Counted from the stretch's first letter, positions 25,923-38,052 are shown. The stretch: 64,000 nucleotides of DNA from Pseudomonas koreensis (GCF_024169245.1 NZ_JALJWP010000001.1:3287501-3351500), one strand, 5' to 3'. Notes: generated from the letters alone by a model not told the origin. A program made the numbers and translations.

Positions 25923-26582
25923 ATGACGTTCAAGGCGCCGGACAGCCTCGCCGAGCAAATCGCTCACCACCTCGCCGAACGCATCATTCGTGGCGAAATG
26001 AAGCCGGGAGAGCGCATCCAGGAACAGAAGGTCACGCTGGCGCTCAACGTCAGCCGCGGTTCGGTCCGCGAAGCCTTGCTGATCCTCGAGCGCCGTCACC
26101 TGATCGCGATCCTGCCGCGTCGTGGCGCCCACGTGACCGAGCTGACGCCGCACAAGGTGCAGAGCCTGTGCACGCTGATGAGCGAGCTGTACATCCTGCT
26201 CGGCAATTCCGTAGCGAATGGCTGGCAAGTGCAGTCGGACATGGCGCCGTTCGTGCAGATCCAGCAGCGCCTGACCGCCAATTACGAGCGCGGCGATATC
26301 CGCAGCTTCGTCGATGACAGCTTCGCGGTGATGCGCGCCGCCTATCCGTTTGCCAACAATCCGTACCTGCAAGAAACCGTCGAGAACCTCCAGCCGGCGA
26401 TGAGCCGCGCCTATTTTCTCGCCCTCGAACAGCGCAAGGCGGAAATGAGCGAATTCCTCGAACTGTTCGAACGCCTGCTCGCCGCCGTCCTCGCCCGTGA
26501 TTTGCCGCAGATCCGCATCGTGCTCACGGCGTACGCCCAGCGCAGCTGCGATCTGGTGGTGTCTGCGCTGACGGTTGCCTGA
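25923..26582 (+). CDS. GntR family regulator, FCD subfamily
   Basis: 219 residues: N-terminal winged helix (LAERIIRGEMKPGERIQEQK, VSRGSVREALLILERRH) and an FCD-type helical C-terminus. Overlap in layout with smc is close: its stop is 2 bases before the smc GTG, so smc may share its transcript. Divergent from xdhA with paired palindromes between, making it the best candidate regulator of xanthine dehydrogenase. A homologue is at this position in P. aeruginosa as I recall. Confidence 0.88.
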   Translation: MTFKAPDSLAEQIAHHLAERIIRGEMKPGERIQEQKVTLALNVSRGSVREALLILERRHLIAILPRRGAHVTELTPHKVQSLCTLMSELYILLGNSVANGWQVQSDMAPFVQIQQRLTANYERGDIRSFVDDSFAVMRAAYPFANNPYLQETVENLQPAMSRAYFLALEQRKAEMSEFLELFERLLAAVLARDLPQIRIVLTAYAQRSCDLVVSALTVA

Positions 26583-26584
26583 GC

Positions 26585-29500
26585 GTGCGGCTAAAGTGCA
26601 TCAAACTGGCGGGGTTCAAGTCCTTCGTCGACCCGACCACGGTGAACTTCCCCAGTAACATGGCGGCGGTCGTCGGGCCGAACGGTTGCGGCAAGTCGAA
26701 CATCATCGACGCCGTGCGCTGGGTGATGGGCGAAAGTTCGGCGAAGAACCTGCGTGGCGAGTCGATGACCGACGTCATCTTCAACGGCTCGACCAGCCGC
26801 AAACCGGTGAGCCAGGCCAGTATCGAACTGGTGTTCGACAACTCCGACGGCACGCTGCTCGGCGAATACGCCGCCTACGCGGAGATTTCCATCCGCCGCA
26901 AAGTCACCCGCGACAGCCAGACTACTTATTACCTCAACGGCACCAAATGCCGTCGACGCGACATCACCGACATTTTCCTCGGCACCGGCCTCGGCCCGCG
27001 CAGCTACTCGATCATCGAACAGGGGATGATCTCCAAGCTGATCGAATCCAAGCCCGAAGACCTGCGCAATTTCATCGAAGAAGCAGCGGGCATCTCCAAG
27101 TACAAGGAGCGCCGCCGCGAGACTGAAAACCGCATCCGCCGCACCCATGAAAACCTCGCGCGTCTGACCGACCTGCGCGAAGAGCTGGAGCGCCAGCTCG
27201 AACGTCTGCACCGTCAGGCCGAGGCGGCGAAAAAGTATCAGGAACTCAAGGCCGAAGAGCGCCAGCTCAAGGCGCAACTGTCGGCCCTGCGCTGGCAGGA
27301 TCTCAACGAGCAGGTCGGCCAGCGCGAGTCGATCATCGGCAACCAGGAAGTCAGCTTCGAAGCGTTGGTCGCTGAACAGCGTAACGCTGACGCGGCCATT
27401 GAACGCCTGCGCGACGGCCACCACGACCTGTCCGAACGCTTCAATCTGGTGCAGGGCCGCTTCTATTCGGTCGGCGGCGACATTGCCCGGGTCGAGCAGA
27501 GTATTCAGCACGGCCAGCAGCGGCTGCGCCAGTTGCAGGACGATCTGAAAGAAGCCGAACGCGCGCGACTGGAAACCGAATCGCACCTGGGCCACGACCG
27601 CACCCTGCTGCTGACCCTCGGTGAAGAGCTGGACATGCTCACCCCCGAGCAGGGAGTCACCAGCGCCGCCGCCGAAGAAGCCGCCGCTGCGCTTGAAGAA
27701 GCCGAAACCACCATGCACGGCTGGCAGGAGCAGTGGGACGCTTTCAACCTGACCGCTGCCGAACCGCGCCGTCAGGCCGAAGTGCAACAGTCGCGGATCC
27801 AGCAGCTGGAAAGCAGCATGGAGCGCCTGGCCGACCGGCAGAAACGCCTCGGCGAAGAGCGCGCGTTGCTTTCAGCCGATCCGGAAGACGCGGCGATCTT
27901 GGCCCTCAACGAGCAGCTCGCCGAGTCCGAAGCGACCCTGGAAGATCTGCAGACCAGCGAAGAAGCGCAGGTCGAAAAGCTCGAACAACTGCGTCAGGAA
28001 TTGCAGCAGGCGTTGACCGCCCAGCAGCAGGCGCAGGGCGATCTGCAGCGACTCAACGGGCGTTTGGCATCGCTGGAAGCCTTGCAGCAGGCCGCGCTCG
28101 ACCCGGGCACCGGCACCGCCGAATGGTTGAAGGAACACAACCTCGCCGAGCGTCCGCGTCTGGCCGAGGGCCTGAAGGTCGAGGCGGGTTGGGAGTTGGC
28201 GGTGGAAACCGTGCTCGGCGCCGATCTGCAAGCGGTGCTGGTTGACGATTTCAGCGGTTTTGATCTGTCCGGTTTCACTCAAGGCGATTTGCGCCTGCTC
28301 AGCCCGGCCAGTGATGGCGTGCGGGTGGCCGGCAGTCTGCTGGACAAAGTCGAGGCGCAGATCGATCTGTCGCCGTGGCTTGGCCAGGTCAAACCGGTCG
28401 ACAGCCTTGAGCAGGCGCTGGCCTTGCGCGGCCAGTTGAGCGCCGGGCAAAGCCTGATCAGTCGCGATGGCTATTGGGTCGGTCGACACTTTTTACGCGT
28501 ACGTCGCGCGAGCGAAGCGGAAAGCGGCATGCTCGCCCGTGGCCAGGAAATCGAAGCGTTGCAGCTGGAGCGCGAAGAGCGCGAAGCCACGGTCGAGGCC
28601 ATGGAAACCCGTCTGCAAACCTTGCGTGCGCAACAGCGTCAGCAGGAAAACGGCCGCGAACATCTGCGCCGTTTGCTGCAGGACGAAGCGCGCCAGCAAG
28701 GCGAACTGAAAGCGCAGTTGTCCGCCGGCAAAGCCAAGGCCGAACAGCTGACATTGCGCCGCACCCGTCTGGATGAAGAGCTGGTCGAACTTGCCGAACA
28801 GCGTGAGCTTGAGCACGAACAGGTCGGCGAAGCGCGCATGCAATTGCAGGAAGCGCTGGACGCCATGGCCCTGGATACCGAGCAGCGCGAGTTGCTGCTG
28901 GCCCAGCGCGACAGCCTGCGCGAACGCCTCGACCGCGTGCGTCAGGAAGCGCGGCAGCACAAGGATCACGCCCATCAATTGGCCGTGCGTCTCGGCTCGC
29001 TGCGTGCCCAGCACGATTCCACGCGGCAGGCGCTGGAGCGTCTGGAAATGCAGGCCGAGCGTCTGACTGAAAAGCGCGAACAGTTGAGTCTGAATCTGGA
29101 GGAGGGCGAGGCACCGCTGGAAGAGTTGCGCCTCAAGCTCGAGGAGTTGCTCGACAAGCGCATGACCGTCGATGAAGAACTCAAGACTGCGCAGATCGCC
29201 CTGGAAGACGCCGATCGTGAATTGCGCGACGCGGAAAAACGCCGGACCCAGGCCGAACAGCAATCGCAGCTGATTCGCGGTCAGCTCGAACAGCAACGCA
29301 TGGAATGGCAAGCCCTGACCGTACGGCGCAAGGCTTTACAGGATCAACTGCTTGAAGACGGCTACGATCTCAACGGCGTGCTCGCGACATTGACCGCACA
29401 AGCCAGTGAACGCGAAGCCGAAGAAGAACTCGAACGCATCAATGCGCGGATCCAGCGTCTGGGTGCGATCAACCTCGCGGCCATCGATGAATACACGCAA

Positions 29501-30073
29501 CAATCTGAGCGTAAACGTTATCTGGATGCGCAGGACGCCGATCTGGTCGAAGCGCTGGAGACCCTGGAAAACGTCATCCGCAAGATCGACAAGGAAACCC
29601 GTAACCGTTTCAAAGATACCTTTGATCAGATCAACGGCGGTTTACAGGCACTTTTTCCAAAAGTTTTCGGTGGTGGACGGGCGTATTTGGAACTGACGGG
29701 CGAAGATCTACTCGATACAGGGGTGACGATCATGGCGCAGCCGCCCGGGAAGAAGAACAGCACCATCCATTTGCTCTCCGGCGGCGAAAAAGCCCTGACT
29801 GCACTGGCCCTGGTTTTTGCCATCTTCAAGTTGAACCCGGCGCCGTTCTGCATGCTCGATGAGGTTGACGCGCCACTGGATGACGCTAACGTTGGACGCT
29901 ATGCACGCCTGGTCAAAGAGATGTCGCAGACCGTGCAGTTCATCTACATCACCCACAACAAGATCGCCATGGAAATGGCCGAGCAGTTGATGGGCGTGAC
30001 CATGCATGAACCGGGTTGTTCGCGATTGGTGGCGGTGGATGTCGAGGAGGCGATGGCGATGGTGGATGCCTGA
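26585..30073 (+). CDS. smc: Chromosome segregation ATPase SMC
   Basis: 1162 residues. N-terminal ATPase half with Walker A GPNGCGKS (31-38), a long coiled coil (about 165-500), the hinge (about 500-660), a second coiled coil, and the C-terminal half with signature LSGGEK (1064-1069) and Walker B FCMLDEVD. Forms the condensin that compacts and segregates the nucleoid. The start is GTG; MRLKCIKLAGFKSFVDPT is the normal N-terminus. It is immediately downstream of the GntR gene and upstream of zipA. Confidence 0.97.
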   Translation: MRLKCIKLAGFKSFVDPTTVNFPSNMAAVVGPNGCGKSNIIDAVRWVMGESSAKNLRGESMTDVIFNGSTSRKPVSQASIELVFDNSDGTLLGEYAAYAEISIRRKVTRDSQTTYYLNGTKCRRRDITDIFLGTGLGPRSYSIIEQGMISKLIESKPEDLRNFIEEAAGISKYKERRRETENRIRRTHENLARLTDLREELERQLERLHRQAEAAKKYQELKAEERQLKAQLSALRWQDLNEQVGQRESIIGNQEVSFEALVAEQRNADAAIERLRDGHHDLSERFNLVQGRFYSVGGDIARVEQSIQHGQQRLRQLQDDLKEAERARLETESHLGHDRTLLLTLGEELDMLTPEQGVTSAAAEEAAAALEEAETTMHGWQEQWDAFNLTAAEPRRQAEVQQSRIQQLESSMERLADRQKRLGEERALLSADPEDAAILALNEQLAESEATLEDLQTSEEAQVEKLEQLRQELQQALTAQQQAQGDLQRLNGRLASLEALQQAALDPGTGTAEWLKEHNLAERPRLAEGLKVEAGWELAVETVLGADLQAVLVDDFSGFDLSGFTQGDLRLLSPASDGVRVAGSLLDKVEAQIDLSPWLGQVKPVDSLEQALALRGQLSAGQSLISRDGYWVGRHFLRVRRASEAESGMLARGQEIEALQLEREEREATVEAMETRLQTLRAQQRQQENGREHLRRLLQDEARQQGELKAQLSAGKAKAEQLTLRRTRLDEELVELAEQRELEHEQVGEARMQLQEALDAMALDTEQRELLLAQRDSLRERLDRVRQEARQHKDHAHQLAVRLGSLRAQHDSTRQALERLEMQAERLTEKREQLSLNLEEGEAPLEELRLKLEELLDKRMTVDEELKTAQIALEDADRELRDAEKRRTQAEQQSQLIRGQLEQQRMEWQALTVRRKALQDQLLEDGYDLNGVLATLTAQASEREAEEELERINARIQRLGAINLAAIDEYTQQSERKRYLDAQDADLVEALETLENVIRKIDKETRNRFKDTFDQINGGLQALFPKVFGGGRAYLELTGEDLLDTGVTIMAQPPGKKNSTIHLLSGGEKALTALALVFAIFKLNPAPFCMLDEVDAPLDDANVGRYARLVKEMSQTVQFIYITHNKIAMEMAEQLMGVTMHEPGCSRLVAVDVEEAMAMVDA

Positions 30074-30332
30074 GTCGCTGTGGTGTCGGAATGGTTTTGC
30101 AGGTCTGTAGGACTTTTTACTGACGTCGGCTGGATGGCCAATCGACATATTCGCGCAAGCCAAATGAGACAGACGGTGTAAAGTTGTCTTTGGTCGTGCT
30201 AGTTTAATGTCAATTTTTCGTATACGTGGGCAAAACGCCTGTCAGAACATAGAGTTGGCGCCACGTTTTAAAGCGGTTTACGCAGTGTAAACCCCTTATT
30301 TTTCAGCATTTTTTATAGAGGCACGGGATTAC

Positions 30333-31196
30333 ATGGAAATCGGTCTGCGCGAGTGGCTGATCGTCATCGGCATCATTGTGATAGCCGGTATTCTTTTCGA
30401 TGGCTGGCGCCGTATGCGCGGCGGCAAGGGAAAGCTGAAATTCCGTCTCGACCGGAGCCTGTCCAATCTGCCGGACGAGGACACCAGCGCCGAGCTGTTG
30501 GGCCCGGCCCGCGTGCTGGACACGCACAAGGAGCCGCAACTGGACGAGCACGATCTGCCGTCGGTGAGCATGCCCAACCGCGAAGCCCGCGAGCCGCGTG
30601 AATCCGGTTCGAAACGTGGCAAGCGCGGCAGCAATGGCCCGGCGCAGGGCGACTTGAACCTCGACCTGGATCTGGACGGCGGTCCGAGCTTCAGCAGCCG
30701 TGATGACGATTTCGTCGAAGACAGCAAACCTGTACCGGCCGTAGCGGAAAAGGATCAGCCGCAAGCCGAAGAAGTCCTGGTGATCAGCGTGATCTGCCGC
30801 GACCCGGCTGGCTTCAAAGGCCCGGCGCTGCTGCAGAACATTCTCGAAAGCGGCCTGCGTTTTGGCGAGATGGATATTTTCCACCGCCACGAAAGCATGG
30901 CCGGCAACGGCGAAGTGCTGTTCTCCATGGCCAACGCGGTCAAGCCGGGGATTTTCGATCTGGACGACATCGACCATTTCAGCACCCCGGCGGTGAGCTT
31001 CTTCCTCGGCCTGCCCGGCCCGCGTCATCCGAAACAGGCTTTCGATGTGATGGTCGCGGCAGCGCGCAAGCTGTCTCAGGAACTGAACGGCGAATTGAAA
31101 GACGACCAGCGCAGCGTACTGACCGCGCAGACGATCGAGCACTACCGTCAGCGTATCGTCGAATTCGAACGCCGCGCCCTGACCCAGAAGCGCTAA
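30333..31196 (+). CDS. zipA: Cell division protein ZipA
   Basis: 287 residues. A single N-terminal membrane helix ([20 protein letters not shown]), a charged/Pro-Gly-rich linker (about 30-145) and the C-terminal FtsZ-binding ZipA domain (about 150-280, [20 protein letters not shown]). Anchors FtsZ to the inner membrane at the septum. Order smc-zipA-ligA is conserved in pseudomonads. The 259-base gap before it shows no gene. Confidence 0.95.
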   Translation: MEIGLREWLIVIGIIVIAGILFDGWRRMRGGKGKLKFRLDRSLSNLPDEDTSAELLGPARVLDTHKEPQLDEHDLPSVSMPNREAREPRESGSKRGKRGSNGPAQGDLNLDLDLDGGPSFSSRDDDFVEDSKPVPAVAEKDQPQAEEVLVISVICRDPAGFKGPALLQNILESGLRFGEMDIFHRHESMAGNGEVLFSMANAVKPGIFDLDDIDHFSTPAVSFFLGLPGPRHPKQAFDVMVAAARKLSQELNGELKDDQRSVLTAQTIEHYRQRIVEFERRALTQKR

Positions 31197-31205
31197 GGCT
31201 GAAAT

Positions 31206-31267
31206 CAAAAAGATCGCAGCCTTCGGTTCGCAGGAGCTGACGAGTGCAACGAGGCTGCGATCTTTTG
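31206..31267. repeat. REP-like inverted repeat, short hybrid form
   Basis: AAAAGATCGCAGCC and its complement bracket a reduced centre; the left arm is 'CTTCGG'-type and the right arm 'CAACGAGTGCAC'-like, a compact recombinant of two repeat variants after the zipA stop. Confidence 0.8.
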
Positions 31268-31283
31268 GCCCCACCGCCGATAA

Positions 31284-33695
<2,412 letters not shown>

Positions 33696-33703
33696 CCTCG
33701 CAC

Positions 33704-33810
33704 TGATCGTTCCCACGCTCCGCGTGGGAATGCCGCCCGGGACGCTCCGCGTCCGCTGTGACGCAGAGCGTCACGGGATGCGTTACCACGCAGAGCGTGG
33801 GAACGATCAG
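33704..33810. repeat. Inverted repeat, 'GATCGTTCCCACGCTC' family
   Basis: Arms CTGATCGTTCCCACGCTC and complement with nested palindromes (GACGCTCCGCGTC / GACGCAGAGCGTC). It follows the ligA stop by 8 bases; sister of 21700-21812. Confidence 0.9.
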
Positions 33811-33856
33811 TGCGCGGGGATGATCTAGTCTTGGCCAGTCCCAGGGAGAGATCGCC

Positions 33857-35020
33857 ATGCACCGTTTTTTCGAGCAGCTCAGTTCCCGCATCATCGCGCC
33901 GTTCGTGGCCGGATCCTCACGCAACAGCAAAGTCTGGCCGTGCCGTTGTGGCCAGTCGCTGTTCTTTCGCAACAGTCAGTGCCTGGCCTGTAACGCCTTG
34001 CTCGGTTATCAACCCGAGCAAAGTCGCCTGACCTCGCTGCAGCCTGGGCCGGAAGAGGGCACCTGGACACTCGACGTCGATCCCGACGCCGGCCTGTTCC
34101 GCCGCTGCGCCAACCTCGACATGTCCGCCGCGTGCAACTGGCTGCTGCCGGCCAACGATCACGACACCTTGTGCATCGCCTGCAGCCTCAATCGCACCAT
34201 TCCCGATCTGGCTGTCCCTGAGAATCCCGAGCGCTGGCGCAAGGTCGAAATCGCCAAGCGCCGCCTGGTCGCGCAACTGATCACTCTCGGCCTGCCGGTG
34301 ATCCCGAAAACCATGGACGAAGAAACCGGGCTGGCGTTCGATTTCATTGGTGTCGACTTGCAGGGCAATGCGCCGATGACCGGCCACGCCAATGGCCTCA
34401 TTACCCTCGATATCCAAGAAGCCGACGATGCCCATCGCGAGCAGGTCAGGGCGCAGATGCACGAGCCCTATCGCACGCTGCTCGGGCATTTTCGCCATGA
34501 GGTCGGCCACTATTACTGGGATCGCCTGATTGCCAACGGCCCCTGGCTTGGCGCATTCCGCAATCTGTTCGGCGACGAGCGCGCCAGCTACGCCGAGGCG
34601 CTGGACCGCCATTATCAGCAGGGCGCGTCACTGGACTGGCCGCAGCACTACGTCAGCGCCTACGCGACCATGCACCCGTGGGAAGACTGGGCGGAAACCT
34701 GGGCGCATTACCTGCACATGATGGACGCCGTGGACACCGCACTGGGCTTCGGCATGAGCGCACGAGAAATGGATTTCGACTATCAGCCGTTTCCGGCCAG
34801 CACCCTGTACGACCCGGAGCATCCCGGCGGGAGCGCGTTCCTGTCATTCGTCAACGCATGGATCGAACTGGCCGGCATGCTCAACGAACTGTCGCGCAGC
34901 ATGGGCCAGCCGGATTTCTATCCGTTCGTACTGCCGGCAGCGGCGATCGCCAAGCTGCACTTCATTCATCTGGTGATCCAGCAGGCGGGCGGTCGTGCAG
35001 ACGAAGTCCTGGCCCTGTAG
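33857..35020 (+). CDS. Putative zinc-binding metallopeptidase with N-terminal zinc ribbon
   Basis: 387 residues, no signal peptide. An N-terminal zinc ribbon (CRCGQ...CLACN) and later cysteines (CANLD, CIACSLN) precede a predicted zinc peptidase site HEVGHYYWDRL with a downstream acidic helix (DWAETWAHYLHMMD). This matches a conserved uncharacterised family annotated as putative zinc-binding peptidase. Substrate unknown. It stands alone between ligA and the SRP RNA gene. In other bacteria such genes often neighbour transglutaminase-like and alpha-E genes, but none are here. Confidence 0.75.
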   Translation: MHRFFEQLSSRIIAPFVAGSSRNSKVWPCRCGQSLFFRNSQCLACNALLGYQPEQSRLTSLQPGPEEGTWTLDVDPDAGLFRRCANLDMSAACNWLLPANDHDTLCIACSLNRTIPDLAVPENPERWRKVEIAKRRLVAQLITLGLPVIPKTMDEETGLAFDFIGVDLQGNAPMTGHANGLITLDIQEADDAHREQVRAQMHEPYRTLLGHFRHEVGHYYWDRLIANGPWLGAFRNLFGDERASYAEALDRHYQQGASLDWPQHYVSAYATMHPWEDWAETWAHYLHMMDAVDTALGFGMSAREMDFDYQPFPASTLYDPEHPGGSAFLSFVNAWIELAGMLNELSRSMGQPDFYPFVLPAAAIAKLHFIHLVIQQAGGRADEVLAL

Positions 35021-35044
35021 GAGCTGCCGCAGGCTGCGATCTTT
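35018..35044. repeat. Single REP half-unit
   Basis: One arm only, TGTAGGAGCTGCCGCAGGCT..., overlapping the stop codon of the peptidase gene. The partner arm is missing. Confidence 0.7.
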
Positions 35045-35086
35045 ATGTCCTTGAACCCGTTCATGTTTTTTATCTGCAACCAACGG

Positions 35087-35114
35087 TTGTAACTTCATCT
35101 CAGACAGGTACAAT
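35087..35114 (+). promoter_or_regulatory. Sigma-70 promoter of the SRP RNA gene
   Basis: TTGTAA (35087-35092), a 16-base spacer and TACAAT (35109-35114) fit a housekeeping promoter; transcription would start near 35121, leaving a 5' extension that RNase P removes in the known 4.5S pathway. Confidence 0.65.
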
Positions 35115-35146
35115 GGCGCGGCTCGCCGACAGGCAAGCGTCGTTAT

Positions 35147-35259
35147 GGTGACCCCATCGGTCCCCCCGCAACGATTACCCGTGAACCTGGTCAGATCCGG
35201 AAGGAAGCAGCCACAGCGGGAACATTGTGTGCCGGGGTGTGGCTGGTGGGGGCACCACC
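35147..35259 (+). ncRNA. ffs: 4.5S RNA of the signal recognition particle
   Basis: The diagnostic apical loop GATCCGGAAGGAAGCAGCC is present with the matching strand GTGTGCCGGGGTGTGGCTGG, and the 5' GGTGACCCC pairs with the 3' GGGGGCACCACC. Length about 113 bases fits bacterial 4.5S RNA. It binds Ffh and targets nascent membrane proteins. Exact ends are estimated from the closing helix. Confidence 0.95.
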
Positions 35260-35289
35260 TTAACGAACCACCGAAGGCTTCAGACAGAA

Positions 35290-35320
35290 CTGCATGGGTT
35301 TCGCCCACTGCGGTTTTTTT
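35290..35320 (+). terminator. ffs terminator
   Basis: TGCATGGG and CCCACTGCGG form a stem with one bulge and a UUUCG-type loop, followed by seven U. Confidence 0.8.
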
Positions 35321-35456
35321 ATGCCTGTGATTTGGCTTTTGGCGTTGATCCGCTATCAGAAACGCTCAGATGAGCAGCGCAGCGTTTCGTTGCCCGTGCG
35401 GCTGCCGACACCGAACAGTGGCATACTCCCTCGCCTGGCATCGAGAGGTAAGGCAA

Positions 35457-35945
35457 GTGGGTGAAATTGACGATCTGACCCGGGAAAAACTGCGTGAATG
35501 GCAGTTACGTCGTCTGGAAGTCAAAGCGCAGATGCAGGAACAGCCCGAGCGCACGCTGGAGCTGTCGCGAGTGCTCGACCTGATGGATGAAGAGCATGCC
35601 GCGATTCTGGCGGCTTCGACCGTGTTCAACGCGGTTGAAGAAACGGCGCAGCCGGTCGAAGTGGAGGCGCAGCCAGCCATCACCGAGTCGGAGTCCGGCA
35701 AGTACCACGTGCAACTGCACGCCACCGCTCAAAGCCCTGAACACCTGCGCAAACTGCTGGAAATGGCGCTCTACGAAGTGCAGGCACAGATCGATGCGGG
35801 CTCGGTGACTGACGGCTCAGATCGACGCGGCATGTCCGGGACGCTGGGCGACTACTCCTTCGAGCTGCGGATCCACCCCGAGGCCGGCAATGAGGGATGC
35901 TTGCCGCCCACCCATGAACTGCGCGACGAGAATGACCAGGACTGA
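35457..35945 (+). CDS. Hypothetical protein next to SF1 helicase-like gene
   Basis: 162 residues from the GTG at 35457 (GEIDDLTREKLREWQLRRLE), charged and helical at the N-terminus, a variable acidic middle (about 55-85) and a compact C-terminal part (YHVQLHATAQSPEHLRKLLE, GDYSFELRIHP). No family recognised. It is not secreted (no signal). The start is chosen because AGAGG/AAGG lies upstream and the earlier frame is Cys/Arg-rich and unlike a protein. It is 36 bases ahead of the helicase-like gene, so both probably form an operon and may act together. Confidence 0.7.
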   Translation: MGEIDDLTREKLREWQLRRLEVKAQMQEQPERTLELSRVLDLMDEEHAAILAASTVFNAVEETAQPVEVEAQPAITESESGKYHVQLHATAQSPEHLRKLLEMALYEVQAQIDAGSVTDGSDRRGMSGTLGDYSFELRIHPEAGNEGCLPPTHELRDENDQD

Positions 35946-35981
35946 TCTGGTGTTGTGTCAAAGCCCTGGCGGCGAGGTTGT

Positions 35982-37949
35982 ATGCACCCGGAACATTTTG
36001 ATTTGGCCACCCCGGTACTTCTACCGATCAGCCATGATGCATGTATGGCGTTGTTGCAGTCCGAGGGTGAAGCGGCACTGGCCGACCTGTCTGACCCGGA
36101 ACTGGCGGCGGTGCTGGTTATCCAGAACCTCGCCCAGGCAGCGGAACAGGATTTGAGCGCCAGCGCGGCAGAGAAAATTCTCGCCCGACTCATTGACTGG
36201 TCCGTCACCTCCCGGCGCTCTGGATCGACGGGACTGATGTCCGAGGCGCGGCGATTGTTCGATTCGCGCAAGTTGTATTTCGGCCTCAATGCGCTCAAAG
36301 GCCTGAACCTGCGGTTTCTCATGGCTGACGAAGTCACTGCGCAGGAATACCTGTTGCCCGACGGGCAATGGGATGTCGACTACAAGATTCGCCATCAGAA
36401 ACAGAACAACCCGTTCAGTCAGCAAATGGTCACACCGCGCGAGCGTGAGCACTGGTTAAGCGCCGCGCAGGACAAGCTGCTGCGGACCTTTCGCGCCAAT
36501 CTCGACGAAGACCTGCACGTGCAGGGCTATGCGGGCATCGGCAAGAGCTACATGCTCAGCGCGCTGATCGAATGCCTGCGCTCGAAGCGAACCCTGGTGT
36601 TGGCGCGTACCCCGGCAAAACTGGCGACGCTGCGCAAGCACATCATGCAAGTGCACGACACGGAAATTGGCCAGACCTTTTTCGACTTTGCCCAGGCCCA
36701 GTTGCTGGGCCCCCGGTTGCATATGGCCAGGACGCCAGCGCGGATCCCGAGCAAGCAGGCGCTGGCGCAGGAACTGAATATGTTCGGCTTTCGCCACCAC
36801 GACGGGCAGGGCACCCTTGAGGTCTGTCTGCGCGTGCTGGAGCTGTATTGCGCATCAAGAGATCACGCGCTGTCCGCCAGGCATCTGCCACATTTCCAGC
36901 AGCCTTTGACAGCCGCAGACTCGCAAGCGCTGCTGGAGTACTCCAGTCGCCTGTGGGTCTATCTCGAAGCCAACCCGGCCTGGGCCAGCCAGAGCGGATT
37001 TCAGACGTTGTTGATGATCAAGCGCGCCAGTCTGGCCGGTTGCCGCGTCCCGCCGCGCTACACCCATGTGATCATCGACGAAAGCCAGGATGTGCCGGCG
37101 TCGCTGTTGCAGATCATCGAGCGCGGGAAGCAGGTGCTGATCACCCTCGGCGATGAATATCAGCAGGCCAAGGGCGAGCCGCTCAAGCGCAAGCGTGAAG
37201 TGCGCCAGAGCGATATCTGCTATTCGGTGCGCTCGGGGCGCAACGTCGAGCGCCTGGTCAATCCGCTGATCTCGCGCCACACGCAGAAAAGCAAAGTGCC
37301 GTTTGAAGGTGCTCGTCACGCCGACGTCGATATCGAGTACTACCCGCAAGCCTTCGTACCGCCCGAGGGCTGCGTGGTGCTGACCGCGTCCCCGTGGGAC
37401 ACGATGATGTGGGCCATCCACCTGCACGATTGCAATTGCGCCTTCAGCTTTCCCGACCGGGAAGCGCAGGACGACATCAAGCAATTCATGACCACCGCTA
37501 TCGAGCTGTTCCGCCGCGACTTCTACAATGCTGGCTCCAGCGAAAAGGGGCCGCATCCGTATTTCAGCGACATGGCCGATTGGCGGCAGGTGCGTGAGGC
37601 GAACCGCTTCGATGAAGCCTTTGTGTGGATCGAAGCGCAGCTGCAAGAAGGCTTCAGGATTGCCGACCTGACCCGACTGAGCCAGAGGATCATCGAGCCG
37701 GGCAAGGCCTGTCTGTTGATGATGGCCGAGCAGGCCGGCGGCATGGAGTTCAGGCGCGTGCTGTTGACGCGGGCGTTGCTCAGCAATGAGAAATTCAAGG
37801 ACGCCTACGAGTTCGATCAGCGTATCTGCGCCGTTTACATCGCCGTGTCCCGCGCCCGGCAGCAGCTTTATCTGCCTTACGACGTGGTGGAATGGATCGA
37901 TTATCACCACAGCCGTGAGCCGAAATTCCGCGAATCGCACGGTTATTGA
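35982..37949 (+). CDS. UvrD/Rep-like superfamily 1 helicase or ATPase, uncharacterised
   Basis: 655 residues from the ATG at 35982. SF1 motifs are visible: Walker A GYAGIGKSYM, Walker B VIIDESQDVP, motif III-like LITLGDEYQQAKG, motif IV/V area and motif VI-like YIAVSRARQQLYLP. The first 170 residues are an unrecognised helical domain. Domain 2 is short compared with UvrD (about 720 residues), and the Q-motif is not obvious. It may be a DNA helicase or a nucleic-acid-dependent ATPase of repair or defence. Operon with the preceding small gene; a conserved pair in pseudomonads by recalled synteny. Confidence 0.75.
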   Translation: MHPEHFDLATPVLLPISHDACMALLQSEGEAALADLSDPELAAVLVIQNLAQAAEQDLSASAAEKILARLIDWSVTSRRSGSTGLMSEARRLFDSRKLYFGLNALKGLNLRFLMADEVTAQEYLLPDGQWDVDYKIRHQKQNNPFSQQMVTPREREHWLSAAQDKLLRTFRANLDEDLHVQGYAGIGKSYMLSALIECLRSKRTLVLARTPAKLATLRKHIMQVHDTEIGQTFFDFAQAQLLGPRLHMARTPARIPSKQALAQELNMFGFRHHDGQGTLEVCLRVLELYCASRDHALSARHLPHFQQPLTAADSQALLEYSSRLWVYLEANPAWASQSGFQTLLMIKRASLAGCRVPPRYTHVIIDESQDVPASLLQIIERGKQVLITLGDEYQQAKGEPLKRKREVRQSDICYSVRSGRNVERLVNPLISRHTQKSKVPFEGARHADVDIEYYPQAFVPPEGCVVLTASPWDTMMWAIHLHDCNCAFSFPDREAQDDIKQFMTTAIELFRRDFYNAGSSEKGPHPYFSDMADWRQVREANRFDEAFVWIEAQLQEGFRIADLTRLSQRIIEPGKACLLMMAEQAGGMEFRRVLLTRALLSNEKFKDAYEFDQRICAVYIAVSRARQQLYLPYDVVEWIDYHHSREPKFRESHGY

Positions 37950-37955
37950 TTGAGC

Positions 37956-38052
37956 CCCCTGTAGGAGTGAGCCTGCTCGCGATAGCGGTGGGTCAGTTAA
38001 CAATAATGCTGACTGACCCACCGCTATCGCGAGCAGGCTCACTCCTACAGGG
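37956..38052. repeat. REP-like inverted repeat, 'GTAGGAGTGAGCCTGCTCGCGA' family
   Basis: Long arms CCCCTGTAGGAGTGAGCCTG plus CGATAGCGGTGGGTCAGT and their complement; the arms pair over about 43 bases, the longest perfect element in the window. Convergent gap. Confidence 0.92.
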
